Positions 36,422 to 50,100 of a stretch of 64,000 bases of DNA are shown one piece after another; the first letter of the stretch is position 1, and each line of letters starts with the position of its first letter. Origin of the DNA: Paramyrothecium sp. XJ0827 (taxonomy: Eukaryota > Ascomycota > Sordariomycetes > Hypocreales > Stachybotryaceae). Location of the stretch: the NCBI GenBank assembly GCA_020881915.1, contig JAJFPB010000004.1:124001-188000 (forward strand), written 5' to 3'. Made by a program: the position numbers and the translations under genes. The notes beneath the pieces are model-generated. The model was given only the letters and a program-made list of their open reading frames with translations. It was not told the origin of the DNA and ran no database searches.

Positions 36422-36470
<49 letters not shown>
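36422..36470 (+). repeat. (TAC)n microsatellite, about 16 units
   Basis: A trinucleotide run between the convergent 3' ends of the CorA-like and subtilase genes. Non-coding as far as can be seen. Confidence 0.95.
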
Positions 36471-36471
<1 letters not shown>

Positions 36472-36507
36472 TTATTATACTACTATTGTAATCCTTAAAG
36501 AGATAAT

Positions 36508-38518
36508 TTAAAAAATAGCCCAAGCCAGCGCAAAGCTCTGGCGATCACCCAGTCGCGCAATTCTCTCTGCAGTCACGGAAATAGCAGCGCTCGCAGCGCT
36601 ATCAAGATTCGTAAAAGTCACCTGCTCCACGTTATTCTCTTCCTCGCTGCCGTCATTGCCTACCTTGGTGGCGACAGTTTTTCCAGAGTTGTCCTTGACC
36701 TCGACCTTCAGTGACAGACTGTTCTGCAGCTCCTGACCTTTACGGTCAGAGAAAGCAAGCGTAACCTTGAAGACGCCACTGGGTAGAATGTCCAGAGGCA
36801 CCTGTCTGGTCCAAGTCTCTTCTTGCGCAAGGGCACGGCCAGAGACAAAGCCTTCGTCGACAATTCCAAAGCCATCCTGGTCACGATTGACAACTGACTG
36901 GAGCGAACGCTTCAAATTAATGAGACCGAAGCCTTGTTGCGCCTTGGGATGACCCAAGTCGACAGCACCATTCACAACCAGTGCCTTGACAAGAGCTGCG
37001 CTGGGTCTAGACACCCCACCAGCTCTCAGTGCTTCTCGAACGGACGCACAACACCCAGACACAAGAGGCGTGGCCATGCTGGTGCCAGACATGAATGACC
37101 ACAGCTCATCTTGTGTTGCTCCGTAAGCGGCGCGCTTTTGGGCTATAATATCATCGTCACGAGAGCTGGCACTGAGAATGGCAACACCAGGAGCAACAAC
37201 ATCTGGCTTGACACGACCTTCAAGTGTTGGTCCACGAGAGCTGAACTCGGCAATCTTGCTCGAGTCGCTCGCTGGTCGTGATGGGTCAAAGGCAAAGTCG
37301 GATGCAGGGCGACTGGAGTATGTTGCGCCGACGCAAATGATATTCTTGGCTGAGCTGCTGCTGCCAATGTGCGCATTCGTTGGAGACGACTCTTGACCAT
37401 CGTTCCCAGCAGCAAACACGATGACGTCTAGAGAATGGGACTTGCATAAGCTATTGCACATTGTTCAAGGTAGGTGAGCATGACTTACGATCCTGATTAT
37501 GCCAAATGAAACCATCCACGGCAGTCGCTTCCGAATCGTATTCGACTTGTCTTGCGTCCCAGTTAAGACCCCAAGAATTGCTAGAAACACGAGCGCCATG
37601 GGTAGTGTACGGCGCCACAAAAAGGTTCCAGAGATTGGCTGGGGTGGCCAATCCCCCCCTCTGCGTCAGCAGTGACTGAAAGACCAGGTCAGCTTGAGGG
37701 GCTGTTCCCCGAATTCGCCCACCCATGTTGGCCGAGTCTCCGTCACCGAGCACAGATCCGGCGCAATGAGTCCCATGGCCATTTGGATCATCTGTCTGCC
37801 CAGGGCGACCGATAGCAATCAGCTTTTTGACACGTCCAGTGAAAGCTGGATGCGTGTCTGTGGTTGAGCCTTTGTCAAAGCCAGTGTCTGCAATGACCAC
37901 AGTTTCACCCTTGCCTTCGTAGGTGACTCCTGTATTGCCAACCTCAACCCCAATGTCAACCCGTGCGACATTGTTGAAGAGCTTCTTCTCCACAAACTTC
38001 TCAATTTTTTTCACAGAGTCAATCTCCTGGATCTTAGCGACTGTGTCTGCGTGTGCTTGGAGCCGAATGATGTCGTGATCCTGGCTGATAGCAGAACGAG
38101 CAAGCCCAGTCTTTTCGATCAGCTCATTGACAACCTGATCAATAGCATCTGCCCCCTTATGGAGGACGACATCAACCGTAATAGCTCCAGGAGTCCTAGA
38201 ACCGCTGCCAGTGGAAGAGAGTGCATCCTGAAGTGGCGCCGACGCCTTAAGCTGGCGGGGGAAAACAGTCACTTGTTCCACAAACTCTAGGTTGCGGAGA
38301 GGTCCAAGACTAGCCGGCTCATAGCGAGCCAAGTAGGTATTCTGTCCAAGATAGTCGGTAATGAAAACATCATGAGCAGATAGTTGCTGTTTCTGGGCGA
38401 CAGACATGTTTCTTCCACGACCCTTGATGATAATGTAGTTGGTTCCACTGGCATCATCGTTAGGCTCAACGTCTGTGGGACGAAAGGCGTGTCCGTTGAC
38501 TCGAAGTGATTGAGCCAT
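36508..38518 (-). CDS. Subtilisin-like serine protease (S8), no signal peptide
   Basis: Two exons, 38518-37489 and 37427-36508, with a 61-base intron give 649 residues. The junction was fixed by the family motif VIVFAAGNDG, which becomes continuous across it. The catalytic triad is complete: Asp in VVIADTGFD, His in NGHGTHCAGS, Ser in SGTSMATPLVSG, with the oxyanion Asn in AAGND. About 200 residues precede the catalytic domain and a beta-rich C-terminal domain of about 130 residues follows, as in KP-43-like subtilases. No secretion signal is present at the chosen ATG, so it may act inside the cell or leave by another route. The mechanism is standard; the biological substrate is unknown. Confidence 0.9.
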
Positions 38519-41272
38519 GTTGAATGATTTTGAGGAGGATTATTCGATCTGAGTTACAGAAAAGAGAATGATTTGGAGAGGTAGACCCATCTATCCAGGG
38601 ACCTGCTTCCCCGACTTCTTCTATAGATGGGATGGGTAACATCGACCTGTCTGACTACGCCTTTCATGTGAATCTCATATGCCTATGGCTCATTCAATGG
38701 CTCGTTCAGCTGACGCCATGGGCTGGAGGTGCCTCTGGCACAATTCACCTATTGGTTTGGCGTTGCAGAGTGTCTTCGTGCTAAGCCCTTCCGTCCTTAC
38801 GTTTAGTTTCAGCTCACCATTGCGAACCATTAACCCTAAACGGTGGCGTCAAATCAGGATTCAAAGTACAACTCAGCCTTATCACCCGAGTCTTTTGCGA
38901 ATTTTGGTTGGCACTTCTCCGCACGACTCCAGAGAGTCTAGATTCAAGAGAAGTGTGTGTCAGGGATGCAAATGCCTCCGAGATGGTGTGCATATCAAGC
39001 CACGTCTCACCGGGCTGGATGTTTACCATGAACCTAGCCGAGCTGAATCGGCAATTGGATAACCTTTATGCTTTGCGCCATCTGTGCAGATGAGCTGAGG
39101 CGTGTCAAATGGCATGCTCTGAATGCACATCAATAAAGAAGCGGCCAGCCATAATGTGCCCATGGCGCTTACCGTGATTGAGCTGCGTTGGACACGAGTT
39201 CCAGTTTGTCAATTGACTGACAAGGGTTGTCATTTGGGTGTCGCATCAATTGACAGCTCTGTTTGATCTTGTCTTCGAGCTTGCTAGGTTCCTTCGCTGA
39301 TCTTAAATCGTCAATTCATCCGAGTGGACCGGTTGTTGGCTTGTTTAGAGTGGCCCATGGCTCCAGGGCCAAAAGGACCAGTCCACCGTGGCGGCGTGAC
39401 TTATAGCGACAACAGCCACAAGAGGAAGAAGAGATGTGTTGGACCAGAGGCCTGTGGATAAGTGCAGTAGGTACCAGGACTTCGCAGCTCAGAAGGTAAA
39501 TACAAAGCTCGAATGTATTTAGTACAACTTTAATTAGATATAGGTCCTGTAAAGCACCCGAAGAAGCGGGGCAGAGAGAATTCAAGCATCCTACAATCCC
39601 TGCGATCCAACAAAACGTAAGGAAAACGGCAAGATGCCTTCTTCACGATAAACAAGAGCCTAGGAGAAGGCACAACAAGTAGTGCCTTGCTAGCTAGAAG
39701 CATTAAACCTTGCCTGACGATTGCAGCACTTCTTGAGCCTCCCGAGTTGGTATTGCAGCTTAGAGAGGCAACATATTATTTATACAATGCCAAGAAACTT
39801 CGAGACCCACGAAGCTAGTAACAATATTTCCAGGTTGGAAACCTTGAGCGACTCTTTGTAGAAGATGAAAAGGTCGTTGAGGGTCTCCAAATCTCGGGCA
39901 AGACACTACTAGCGGGCGATTGGAGCGATCTCGAGAATAGAAATATTACTGGTGTAGTGCTTCAGGTTCAGCAGAGGAGGTTAGGATAAATGTCTGGTTC
40001 CAAGATAATATCATAGCAGGAAAATTTATCCTCTTACCATATTGTAAGATTCTAATGGCTCTCTCCAATTGTTTTTCTGTTTTGAATTCATTTCATCTCT
40101 ACTTAGAAAACCTAGTCTATTCCGGTATGGAAAATGCTCTGCTTGCGTTGATCTCGAGTTCAAGTTCCGACATGCTGATTCGTTTTTGGAGGCATCATGT
40201 TTGTTTCCAACAAGTGTTTCCCTTTGGTTAATTGAATTGGGCCAAATGTGGTGGATGTGTCGGAATTCCAGACAAGCACTTCTATTCATTTAATTGGTTG
40301 CACGTGTCCCGGTCCATCCTACCTTGTGTCAGGGGCCGGGCTGCTGAATCAGAGGAAGAGCGCTGTGGGGTCGAGGAACTGTGAATTAATAACTGAAAAA
40401 CCTGCCCACGAGGGAGCAGCGGCTACTTATATAATTATTTGCGCTCTCAAAACCTGGAACAGTCGCCATTTCAAGTGTACTAACACCTTATACTTGATCG
40501 TCAGTATCGTCTTTTCCCATAGGGATATTCGGGTGCCGACTCATGTTTCACGATGCTAGGCTAGACCAGGACTACAGAGTTATATCTGTATATCTGTGAC
40601 TACCTGCTTAAACTTGTATCGGGATATTACTCGTGCAGGCAGGTGCCGATGAGTCTTGATCAACATGTAAGCCGACCTTGTTATAGACGCATGGACTGTT
40701 TAGGGCTCCGTAATCGGCCCGTGGTCTAAAGCGATGAATGGGACGTAGGATGAGATCGCGAGAACTACTGAGTGGAGAAGTAAAACTGGTAACGTCAGTT
40801 GTGGATATCTTCTGAGGCATTTGGAGATAGAATAGGTGCCTGGAGAAGTAGTGCCAATACGAAACATGAGTCGCCGACCACAATGTCATCATCGTCGTGC
40901 ACAGGCCTCGTCCAACCCCAGTTTTTATCCCCGTCGGACCGACAGGAGCCACGGAAAAGATCCGTTCGGACAACTTCCGGGCCCTCGACCCTCTTTTGGG
41001 ACACCGCCAAGGCAACGCCCCAAGACTCGTCAGGGGGGACCTTCTTTTAGGCTTCCAAAAGCTCCACAGGCAGTCAAGATCGAGGCGGGATGCCCCGAGA
41101 TACGGCCTAGCCCGAGTCTTGGCACTGTACAGAATCGTACCTCTTGAAGCGTGCCTCTTGATGCGCGTATAATTAAAAGTCTCCCCATGGGCGCACAGCA
41201 TCTCCTCTTCTCCAGGTTCTTCCCCAGATACCTTGTTCCCCGACTTTTTTAACTTTATTCCAGCCTCTCACT
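38519..41272. other. Long intergenic region
   Basis: About 2.75 kb without an intact gene. It contains the second copy of the dispersed decayed element (39808-39972). Several open frames near 40600-41200 on both strands overlap one another and lack domains. The end of this interval should hold the promoter of the sugar porter. Confidence 0.45.
39808..39972 (+). repeat. Dispersed decayed coding element, copy 2
   Basis: Related to 24145-24300 (same orientation). Downstream of a one-base difference this copy keeps a better frame, reading QVGNLERLFVEDE and later GDWSDLENRNITGVV before a stop at about 39990. The upstream part is out of frame. The parent gene family is not identified. Confidence 0.6.
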
Positions 41273-42932
41273 ATGGGGATCTTCGGCGACACCAATATTG
41301 ACTGGAAGAAGAACCGGTGGGCCATCTTCTACTGCTCCATCTCGGCCATCGGTGCTCTATGCTACGGCTATGATAACACCTACTACAATGGCGTCCTGGC
41401 CATGCAGGAGTTCAAGAACGACTATGGCACACGGATTGACGAGAATGGCCTCAAAGCACTGACCTCTTCATTCCAGTCCCTAACGGCATCTTCTATATAC
41501 ATCGGCGATCTGTTCGGTGCTTTAATTGCCTCCCCCATCAACGACCGCTGGGGGCGTAAGATGGTGTTCTGGGTGGCATCAATTTGTATCCTGTTGGGTG
41601 GTATTGCGCAAGTCGCGGATACGAACCACGAAGGCGTTATCGTCGCTGGCCGCATCGTGATGGGTCTTGGAGTTGGCCAGTTCACAGTGACGACGCTACT
41701 GTATATAGGCGAGGTGGCGCCTAGTGAGATTCGCGGACCAGCCTTGATGATGTTCCAGTGTGAGTCTATTCCACTCCCACATTCCAGAAACTATGCGCTG
41801 ACAACTAGCCCCAAGTTCTTCAGTCAGTCTCTCAACTCATTGCCTCGGCTGTTTCACAGGGTAGCGAAAAAATCAACAGCTCCCTCTCTTACAAGCTCCC
41901 CATGGGCGGTCTCATCATTCTCCCTCTCATGATGTTTGCCGGCCTCCCCTTTATCCCCGAGAGTCCCACCTGGTTCGCTCTCAAAGGCAGAGTCGCGGAG
42001 GCGGAGCAGTCCCTTCGCAGCATCCATCGTGGCCAGGCTGACTACGACCCCGCCGAAGAACTGCGAGTCCTGGAGGATCTCAAGAGGGCCGAGGAGGAAC
42101 ACTCCGAGGGCTCTTCATGGAAGGCGCTGGTCACGGACCCCATTGAGCGGCGCAAGCTTACGTACGCTGCCGGAGCCATGTTCAGCAACCAGATCTGCGG
42201 CATCTTGTTCTTCTACGTTTATGGAGTCGTCTTTGCCGCTGAAATTGGGATTAGTGATCCGTTCCTGATCCAGCTCATCACCAATATCCTCCAGATCTTC
42301 GCCGTCGGCGCTTCCGTCTTGCTTGGCAACAAGGTCAGGCGCAGAAGCAACCTGATGATCACCAATTTCATCATTCTAGGGTCCTTCACCATTATTGGCG
42401 GCATGGGCACGATTCAGCCGTTGAGCCGGTCGGCGCAGTATGTGATCGTTGTCTTCTCATACATCTGCATCATGGGTAAGTTATCTCGCGCACACGTTCG
42501 CATTAGCTATTCTAATCTTTACCAGGTTACAACTTTGGTCTCGGTCCTCTTGGATACACGGTTGCCCGCGAGATGTCGGTCGGACAAAATCAGAACAAGA
42601 TCATGTCGACGTCCATTGTCGTTTTCTACTTCACGACTTGGGCCGTTTCTTTCACGGCTCCATACATGTACTATGATGGAGGGTTGGGCCCGATGGTGGG
42701 CTTCGTCTACGCCGGCACGACTTGCCTTGCCATTGCTTGGACTTGGTTCTGCGTTGGGGAGACAGCGGGGCGCACCAACAAGGAGATCTCGTATTTCTTT
42801 ACCGAGAAGATTCCTGTTCGACACTGGAGGACTTACAAGTTCGACCACGACGACTACCGGGTGGGTGAAAAGAAGCTGCGGGACAGCGAGGAGAGACATG
42901 CTGCAACGGCGCATGTTGATCGCTCGGCGTGA
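41273..42932 (+). CDS. MFS sugar porter
   Basis: Three exons (41273-41759, 41828-42475, 42526-42932) give 513 residues. Sugar-porter signatures are present: DRWGRK in loop 2-3, GRIVMGLGVGQF in helix 4, PESPTWF after helix 6, and about 12 hydrophobic segments. The first acceptor was chosen at 41827 because it makes FQFSQLIAS continuous; an AG at 41811 would break the frame. The length and the short N-terminus match fungal hexose or oligosaccharide:H+ symporters of the plasma membrane. The sugar cannot be predicted. No regulator or hydrolase lies adjacent. Confidence 0.9.
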
Positions 42933-43609
42933 TTAGGTTAACATGATCTTTCACCAATAGACAGTACTAGACTACCTTCGCACAATGCAATTGCATTAAC
43001 CATCCACAATTGTGCCAGATGTGGTTATGAGACAGCCGTGAACCAGGGTTAATTCGAGGCCTGAGACTGTAACCCGCTGGTTCCGTTTGAGTTGGGGTCC
43101 TGACATGTCCTTGGCTCAAATACTGGGCGAGGTTGTTATGACCCAGGAGCAAAACATGCTGCGTGGTCAGCCCTGATTTCTTCAATGCATCGAAACGCAC
43201 GATATATTCTCAGTGCACTTCATGCATATCACTTATGAAATGTTTTCTGTACCCCTGGCATTTCGAATGTGTGAACAATGGCGCCGAGCGACTGCGCTTG
43301 TTGCTTTGGTTGGGAAACCTGGTAATATAACAGCCTTAGAATTGATAGGTGTAGTAATTTAAGTGGTAAATTAACTATTTTTATTACTTACGTCTTTAAA
43401 ATTAACTTTATCATTAAACTCAAGGCTTTGGGTATTAGATCCTCCTACTTAATTCTCGCATTGTTAAAAAACTCCCATTCAAGACTTTTAAATATAGGGT
43501 ATCCTAATAAAGTCTCGCCTCTCTTCCTCTTATCTGATCTATCCTATCACTCTTCATATTTCCCACCACTGACCTTACCTACCAGACCTTAAAAACCTCC
43601 TCCACTAGA
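42933..43609. other. Intergenic region, AT-rich part
   Basis: About 680 bases. Bases 43330-43500 are strongly AT-rich with TA-rich runs, like mutated repeat remnants. Nothing coding was recognised. Confidence 0.4.
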
Positions 43610-43921
43610 CTAGCAGCTCTGCATGCCTGATCCCATTGCATCACCAAATAAATCAACACCCGGACGATAAATCATGTACCCAACTAATAGTGAGTAAATG
43701 TAGCCCCATGCATAGGTACCGGCCGTATACCATCCACAGCCCCCCGTAACCCTACTAGCACTTAGTGAAATATGCTCTGTGTGAAATGCACTTGTATTGG
43801 TGCCGAAGTTATGGTTGCAAATAAAGGCTACAGCAGCGCCACGTATCGCATACCAGCTTGTGACCATGACAGCTAGAATGGCACACATAAGACGCATCGT
43901 GACTGAGATAAAAGAGGGCAT
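43610..43921 (-). CDS. Small secreted protein candidate
   Basis: A single 103-residue frame starting with ATG at 43921. The first 30 residues form a hydrophobic signal-like segment (CAILAVMVTSWYAIRGAAVAF). The remainder has a few cysteines and aromatic/Gly-rich stretches without a known domain. It lies immediately downstream of the TcA-like gene on the same strand (263 bases away). It may be a real effector-type gene or a chance frame; composition and signal make it plausible but not certain. Confidence 0.4.
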   Translation of the reverse strand: MPSFISVTMRLMCAILAVMVTSWYAIRGAAVAFICNHNFGTNTSAFHTEHISLSASRVTGGCGWYTAGTYAWGYIYSLLVGYMIYRPGVDLFGDAMGSGMQSC

Positions 43922-44183
43922 TGAATAGACTAGATGATATACGAAGAAGACGAGGGATACGTAGTAAGGGGGAAAAACTCGTAGTATTTAATATTTCGAA
44001 GTGGTGGTTTGACTGAGTCGATTGGGCGCCCGTCACTATCACTGCCATTGTGATGAGGCAGTTCTTTTATACTATTTGTTACGGATGATTGCCTATTTTA
44101 TATCACTAAACTCAGTAATTTAAGACGCTTTCAAAATGGAACCTCTGTGCCATTGTCCCCAGCTCGACTCACAAAGCAATTCC

Positions 44184-47100
44184 TTAACTGCAGCAACCAG
44201 CAAATGTCTGGTTATAGCAGTGACTCTCTGCAGCATATCCACACAGGAGCCAGGCACTACTCACATTCTTCAGTTCACATGGCAATGAAAAAGTTCCGAT
44301 AAGTCCCCCATCACCAAGCTTCTGGGCATCAAGAACTCTATCCGGTAGCTCTACAGGCTCCTTAAGAACCAAGCTACCCTTCAGAATACCCCCTTCTGCC
44401 GAAATCAGAGGGATGTCCTCTGTGACAACGCAGTCCCGATCCTGATGGTGGCGAAGACGAGGGATAAAGCGTAACTTTGAGCTGTGAAAGTCGCAATCTT
44501 CAGCTTGGATGATAAGGTGAATGCTGGTGATGGAGACGGTACGTCGGCCGGTTAGGAACGGAAATCTGTCCCTTGTAAGAGCAAGGCGAAACTCGCGCCT
44601 GCTATGAGTCGGCCGTTTCTTCTTCGTGCCGACCTTACCGCGACGCTGTCCCCTCTCTTCATGGCTGCTTCCATGTTCCTCGTCAGAATAGTTCGATTGT
44701 AGATCATGTCGATCATCGTCGACGTGGTGATCTAGCTGGCATTTTTCGCACCAGTCGCCCTTATCTCGTCCGACCTCATGGCAATGGCTGGACAATTTGC
44801 TGGACCCATGTTTGGCGCAATTACAAGAAACGTGACTCTTGCAAGCATCATGTTGTTTCCATTCACACCTCTCGCAAACAGCTTTCCTTCTCACAACATT
44901 CCATGCCTCTGGCAGCTCATGCCGCAGGTCGAAGAAGCGCCATCCGCCTCCAGGCAGAAACTTCTGCGCAATGGTACTACCTTCCCTCCCAAATTCGTCA
45001 CCACCCTCGCGAGCCGTGTAGTTGATATGCATGATCAAGTCACTGAGCGAGTCAAAGTCGAACTGGTTGTTCTCCGGCGGCAGCTCAATGCGCCAGCGCG
45101 ACACAGCACCGGTATACTCAAAGGGAAGATAGCGTGGGTCGGTAAATGCGAGCTCAAAAAGCCCGGAATCACTCTGTCCAGTTGATGTGGCAATAGACTC
45201 TGTTCCAGCATATCGACGCCAGATATGCGGATCGTTCAGGCAGGGGGTCGGCAGTGGAGACGTCTGTTTCTTGTCTGGTTTCTTATGACAGCATTTGCAA
45301 CTGTCTTTGAAATTTCGCAGTGGGCGGAAGCGGATTGAGCTGCTCAGCTGTTGAAGCTTGCAGTGCACACCGGTGTATGGACCGGCAACGCATGGCACGG
45401 TAAGCGACACAGCCTTAATCCGGCGCATGTAGTGGCTGGGAAAGTCTAGATCGAAAAGCCACTCAGGCAGGTCGATTTCACAGAACCCCGTTGCCTTGAG
45501 CATCACGAATGCGGCCGGGAAGTGGAGGCGCAAGGAGACGTGCTTAGTGAGCTCATATTCTCTGCAATGTTTGCTGAGATGTGCCCGCTCCATTGCGCCT
45601 AACGCAAGCTCAAGCTTCTCACCAGCCAGAAGACCTTCATGCAAAGTGTTCCAGGACTCATGTTCATTGAACAAATACGAAAGACTCGCGTCGCCAAGTT
45701 CGAAACGCAGGGCACTTTGAGCCTCCCGAGCCGTCTGCAGAGCCAGCTCATAGCTTTGTCGATAAAGCGCCGCATTCTCTTGTTGGAGGTAAAGGTACAG
45801 CTCGTATCGTGACGTCTTATCACGTGAAAAGTCCTGGACTTCGGCCGAGTGCTCGATGCGACGCTGGGTATTGTCCAATTCCTTGAGGGCCGTGTCGAGG
45901 CGTCGGCGGGCTGCTAGCCGCTGCCTCTTGATCTGCTGGATTTCAAGTACAGTTAAATCACAGGTGTGCTGCCACTCGTCTTCCCGGCGATCCCAACCAG
46001 ACTGAGTCAGCACGAGTCCTGCACTGGTGGCTGAGATGTCGGCCACAGTATTGAGTATGCGGGCTGCCGCTGCGAAGCCAGTGCCCAGCTTGTTGCCGAC
46101 GGGGATCTGGTTGAATTGCAGCGGCGAGCCAGCAACACCTGCAATGCCCACCCACATGTCTGGAACCGCGGCCATGCCTTGTCCAACCCCATCAATGATA
46201 GTTGCGCTGGTGCGGCTGGCCATGCTTGCTGCTGTTGCCGCCACATGTCCCAGCTCTCCAGTATTGAGGCCAAGCTCGATCAGCCGTTGGTAGTACTGCA
46301 AGCGTGTTATAGCATGGGCCATTTGCTTATCCAGAGCCTGGACCTCCCAGTCAGCAGTCCGATACTGGTTCTTGGATATTTCAAGCACCAGCTCTGTCAT
46401 CTGCCGTTCCTGGGCAAGCCGAAGGGACGATAGTGCCTCACCGTCAGCTTTTTCGATTGCAGTCTGTAATGCTGATGCTGATGCCTTTGCCAAACCAACC
46501 CACTGGAGTGCTTTAGGAAGGATAGAAGAAAATCTGTAGGGATGACCGCAAGGGAAATTGCAGGATGATTCGCATTCTTCTGATATAGCATCACTTGGTC
46601 CAAGGTCAAATCTTGTATGAGAACCGAAGCGCGCTACATCTCTTCCCGTTTCTCCGTTTCTTAAATACCTCTTGTTCAGTGAGGCTCGAATAGACTCCAA
46701 AGTTCCGCTGGTGCGATAATAAAGCTGCACAAGGCGATGATTAAGTGGCGGTGCGTTAGACACGAAAGAAGCAATCGTCATCGTGCCTCCAGTTTTGTCC
46801 TTGGCCATGACCTTCTCTGGCTCTGGTCCCATAATATGCTGCATCGTGGATAGGATTGTCAAAGCTTGGTGCGATCTCTCAAGTGAATTCCCGCTCAAAA
46901 GTGAATTGGCCCAATCGTAGAGCGTCTCAAGGTATTCGAGGGTTGCTGCGCGTGCTTGTGCCTTCGCCGACTTGACAGGTGCACTTGGGCAGCATGCAGC
47001 ATCAGTGGCTTTACTGTCTGTCGTAGTGGCATCTTCATGGAAGGCGCCATTCGCAAGACCAATAGAAAATATATTTCCACTCTCGGGCGTTTCATTAATT

Positions 47101-50100
47101 TTGCTTTCCTTGGAAGCAATCAGTTGTGGAGTCGCGACTGATTTGCATTGCATCCAAGAGTTATCTCTGGCAAGAGGATCAAATGCAAGCCGTAGCCACT
47201 CTGAAGCCTCCAGGAAATGGCAATCTGCCCTGAGAGATGCAGCCACGACCAACGAAGTACTAAAGGTGTCGACAGGGACCAAAGGAGCGCCCGGTTCAAA
47301 GTACAGAAAGTACGGGAACGCCGTCAAAACGCTGGCAATTGACTCAGGCAATGGTAATGCGGGCGGCTCGGTGCTTGTAACTACTTCCGGGAGGACTACA
47401 ACGGAGTCGGTAGCAATGTCATACCGGAAACCTATTGCCTGATCTTTTGCGAATAGTGAGAAGACCAAAGAGTCAAAAGTTCGTCCGACAAGATCTAGCT
47501 TCGTCGTGCTTAACTGGCTTTCCGTTATCGCGATGCCCTGGGTTGAGCGCCGAGGATCTAGGAGGACGCCCATATGCACGCGTGTCCAGCGGAGATGAAC
47601 CAATGGTTGAGACTTCCAAGACAGCATTCGCGGTGTTGGGGCGTCCCAGTCCGACGTCGGGTCCGCCTCTCTCGTTCGGGGGTCGAGATGCCGCCCCTGA
47701 GCTATTGGCGCATCAAACTCAGGCGTCTTGGTATTTTCGTGTAGGTCGGCGTTCTGCGGCGCCGGGGCATCGGATGGGTCATAACGACGAGCGTCCTCTA
47801 GCCAGAAGTAGTACTCGTCTATTATCGGAGCGTGATCTCTCTTGCAAATACAGCATGGGCTGGGACTTTCGGTGCTCATATAAGGGGCTGCTACGGGCAT
47901 ACCAGACGCAGCAACTCGCACGAACCGTGCGCCTAGGCGGACGGCGGCTTGAATCCACATAGGAATATAATCAAGGGCATCGGCACCCGGTAGAGCGGCA
48001 AGCGTCTGAGATAATTCTGTTGAACTGGTTGCGTCGGACATAGGAATTAGCTTTGGGCTTATCTGCTGAGGAATTTGGGGCCCATCATCAGGAGGATCAG
48101 GTTTCGCTTCTGCTGCTGGGGCCGTCGCAAGCCATGTTGGCCTCGCACTATGGTCAGGTGTTCCAAGGAGCCGTAGTCCCTCGTCCAGGGCATTGCTATG
48201 GCCTCTGAAGTTGAAAGATTGAGTGTTTCCGATACTGGAAATACCTGGCAGACTCGGAAGATCCTCACGCGTCCAGAAAAGGGGCCTTTCGGATCGTGGC
48301 AGCGTGGACACATCAGAACCAAGTAACCTTTTCAGAGATCGGAAGCCTTCGCTCTTAAAAGACTTCGCAGACTCTTCCCAATGAATCCAGTTTTCGTAGT
48401 ACCACTTCCGCCGTTGGGCGGCCTGCCACTTCTCGAAGGATGAAATCTCGCAGTCCCAGCGCTTTCGAAGGGCCTGGCTAGGGTGAAACACAGAGGACTC
48501 AAGCCCTAGAATGGCCCGCTGCATAAAGCGTTGAACGGTACCGATAGCCTCGTCGACTCTTGATGTTGTCACTTCGATCCCTACTTCGGTGTCAAGAAGC
48601 AATTCTTCCGACAGGCTCGTAGCTGAGCAATTGTGCCCGGCAAGATAGGCTAATAGAGCGGCACGAGCCCGAATACGAAGGCCATTGCTGAGTTCAACAA
48701 CTAGATTCAAACGCGGTGGCGCATCTGTTCGAGACAACGTAGAGCGTTGAACAAAGCGAGTGAGATTCGCATTTCCCGTCGCCCCGTCCACTATGAAGTT
48801 GCCATCTGGACTTGAAGCCCAAAGTGCAGGTCGACAACGTGCAATTTCAGCAGTCGGAGCGTAGAAATTCTGTTTCAATTGTTCAACAAATCGGCCTGCT
48901 AGCCAAACACGTGTTGTCCATCTTTCATCGGCGAGAGCGGAGATATTCTCTGTGTCTGTGATCCTCCAGAAGCCACCCGTCTGAGGTTGGAAGTACTCCA
49001 GTGCGAGGCCACTTAGCGCGATGTCTATATCTAAGAAGCGTACAAGTTGGGACACGCTTTGACGCGAGTCGGCATCGGCGTGATAGAAAAGTAGCCAGAC
49101 TGGAGGCTCGCAGACCTCGCGCACCCATCGTCTCAGTCGGGAGTAGTCAAAAATGCGCTCGAACCAGTCGAACAATGCTGCGCTGCGCTTCCAGCTCGGT
49201 TCCACTCTGTGGTCAACCTCAACAGGAGGAGGACTGTAGGCGTCACTGACTGGCAGAAGGTTGAAATCAAAGTCCGCTCGGTGAGGGCGAAATATACTGT
49301 CATCAAGGTAGTATGACGCGCCCTGAAACTTATTTGGTTGAGACAAAAGGAAGCCAAGCTCGCTTTCCCACTCGCATGCGCTACGACACGCGGAGAGGCA
49401 GAATCTATGAGCAAACAGAATTGACTTGAAAGCGCGTTGATAGGTGCGGCGAATGTCGCGAAGGGAGGTGAGATATCGCTCGTAGACACCTCCGTCATAA
49501 TAGGCATGTTTTCTGTCATTGTACCCAACTCTACCTGACTGGTCTCTGAGGTACAAATTTGAGTGTGGCACTTCAACAAGTCTGTTACTTGTATCAGGGC
49601 CCTTGTATTTGAGGATAAATCCAGTGTGGAAGCGATGGAGATCATCGGAGTCATCGAAATTGGGCTCGGGCTGACGATAGTTCAGAACAAGATCATAGGC
49701 GCCCCGACGCAAGGAGATGGACCTTGAGTAGCGGCTCGGCACATCGCGCTTGTGCGTGAGCCTGTCCTCATCAAAACCTTGCTCAAGAACCGACCAAGTC
49801 TTTTGTCCTCGCTGCAGCGTAACAAACCACTGCTTCGATTTCTCGCAGTGGCAAGCATCATCCTCGTTACCGCAGTGTTTTGGACAGCGCATAGCAAAGT
49901 GGTAGCAGCCGTCATTCTCGATCAGCAGAACACCAGAGAATGTGACAGCGAAGGGCTCGGCTCCACTCAATAAGTCCCCAGTGTCTTGGTTCAATGCGAA
50001 GCCGTTTTTGAAGCTAGCAAAAACGCTTTGCTCTTGAGTCGTTCTGATGTCCAGACGTGGAAGAACAGTTACCACAGGTGAATTCCAGTAGTTATTTGCC

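Noticed and set aside
40608..41201. 197-codon minus-strand frame and overlapping plus-strand frames
   Set aside because: All lie just upstream of the sugar porter, overlap on both strands and show no domain; treated as promoter/intergenic sequence.
44778..47962. Plus-strand frames of 135-175 codons inside the TcA region
   Set aside because: Antisense shadows of a 2867-codon coding exon with clear domains.
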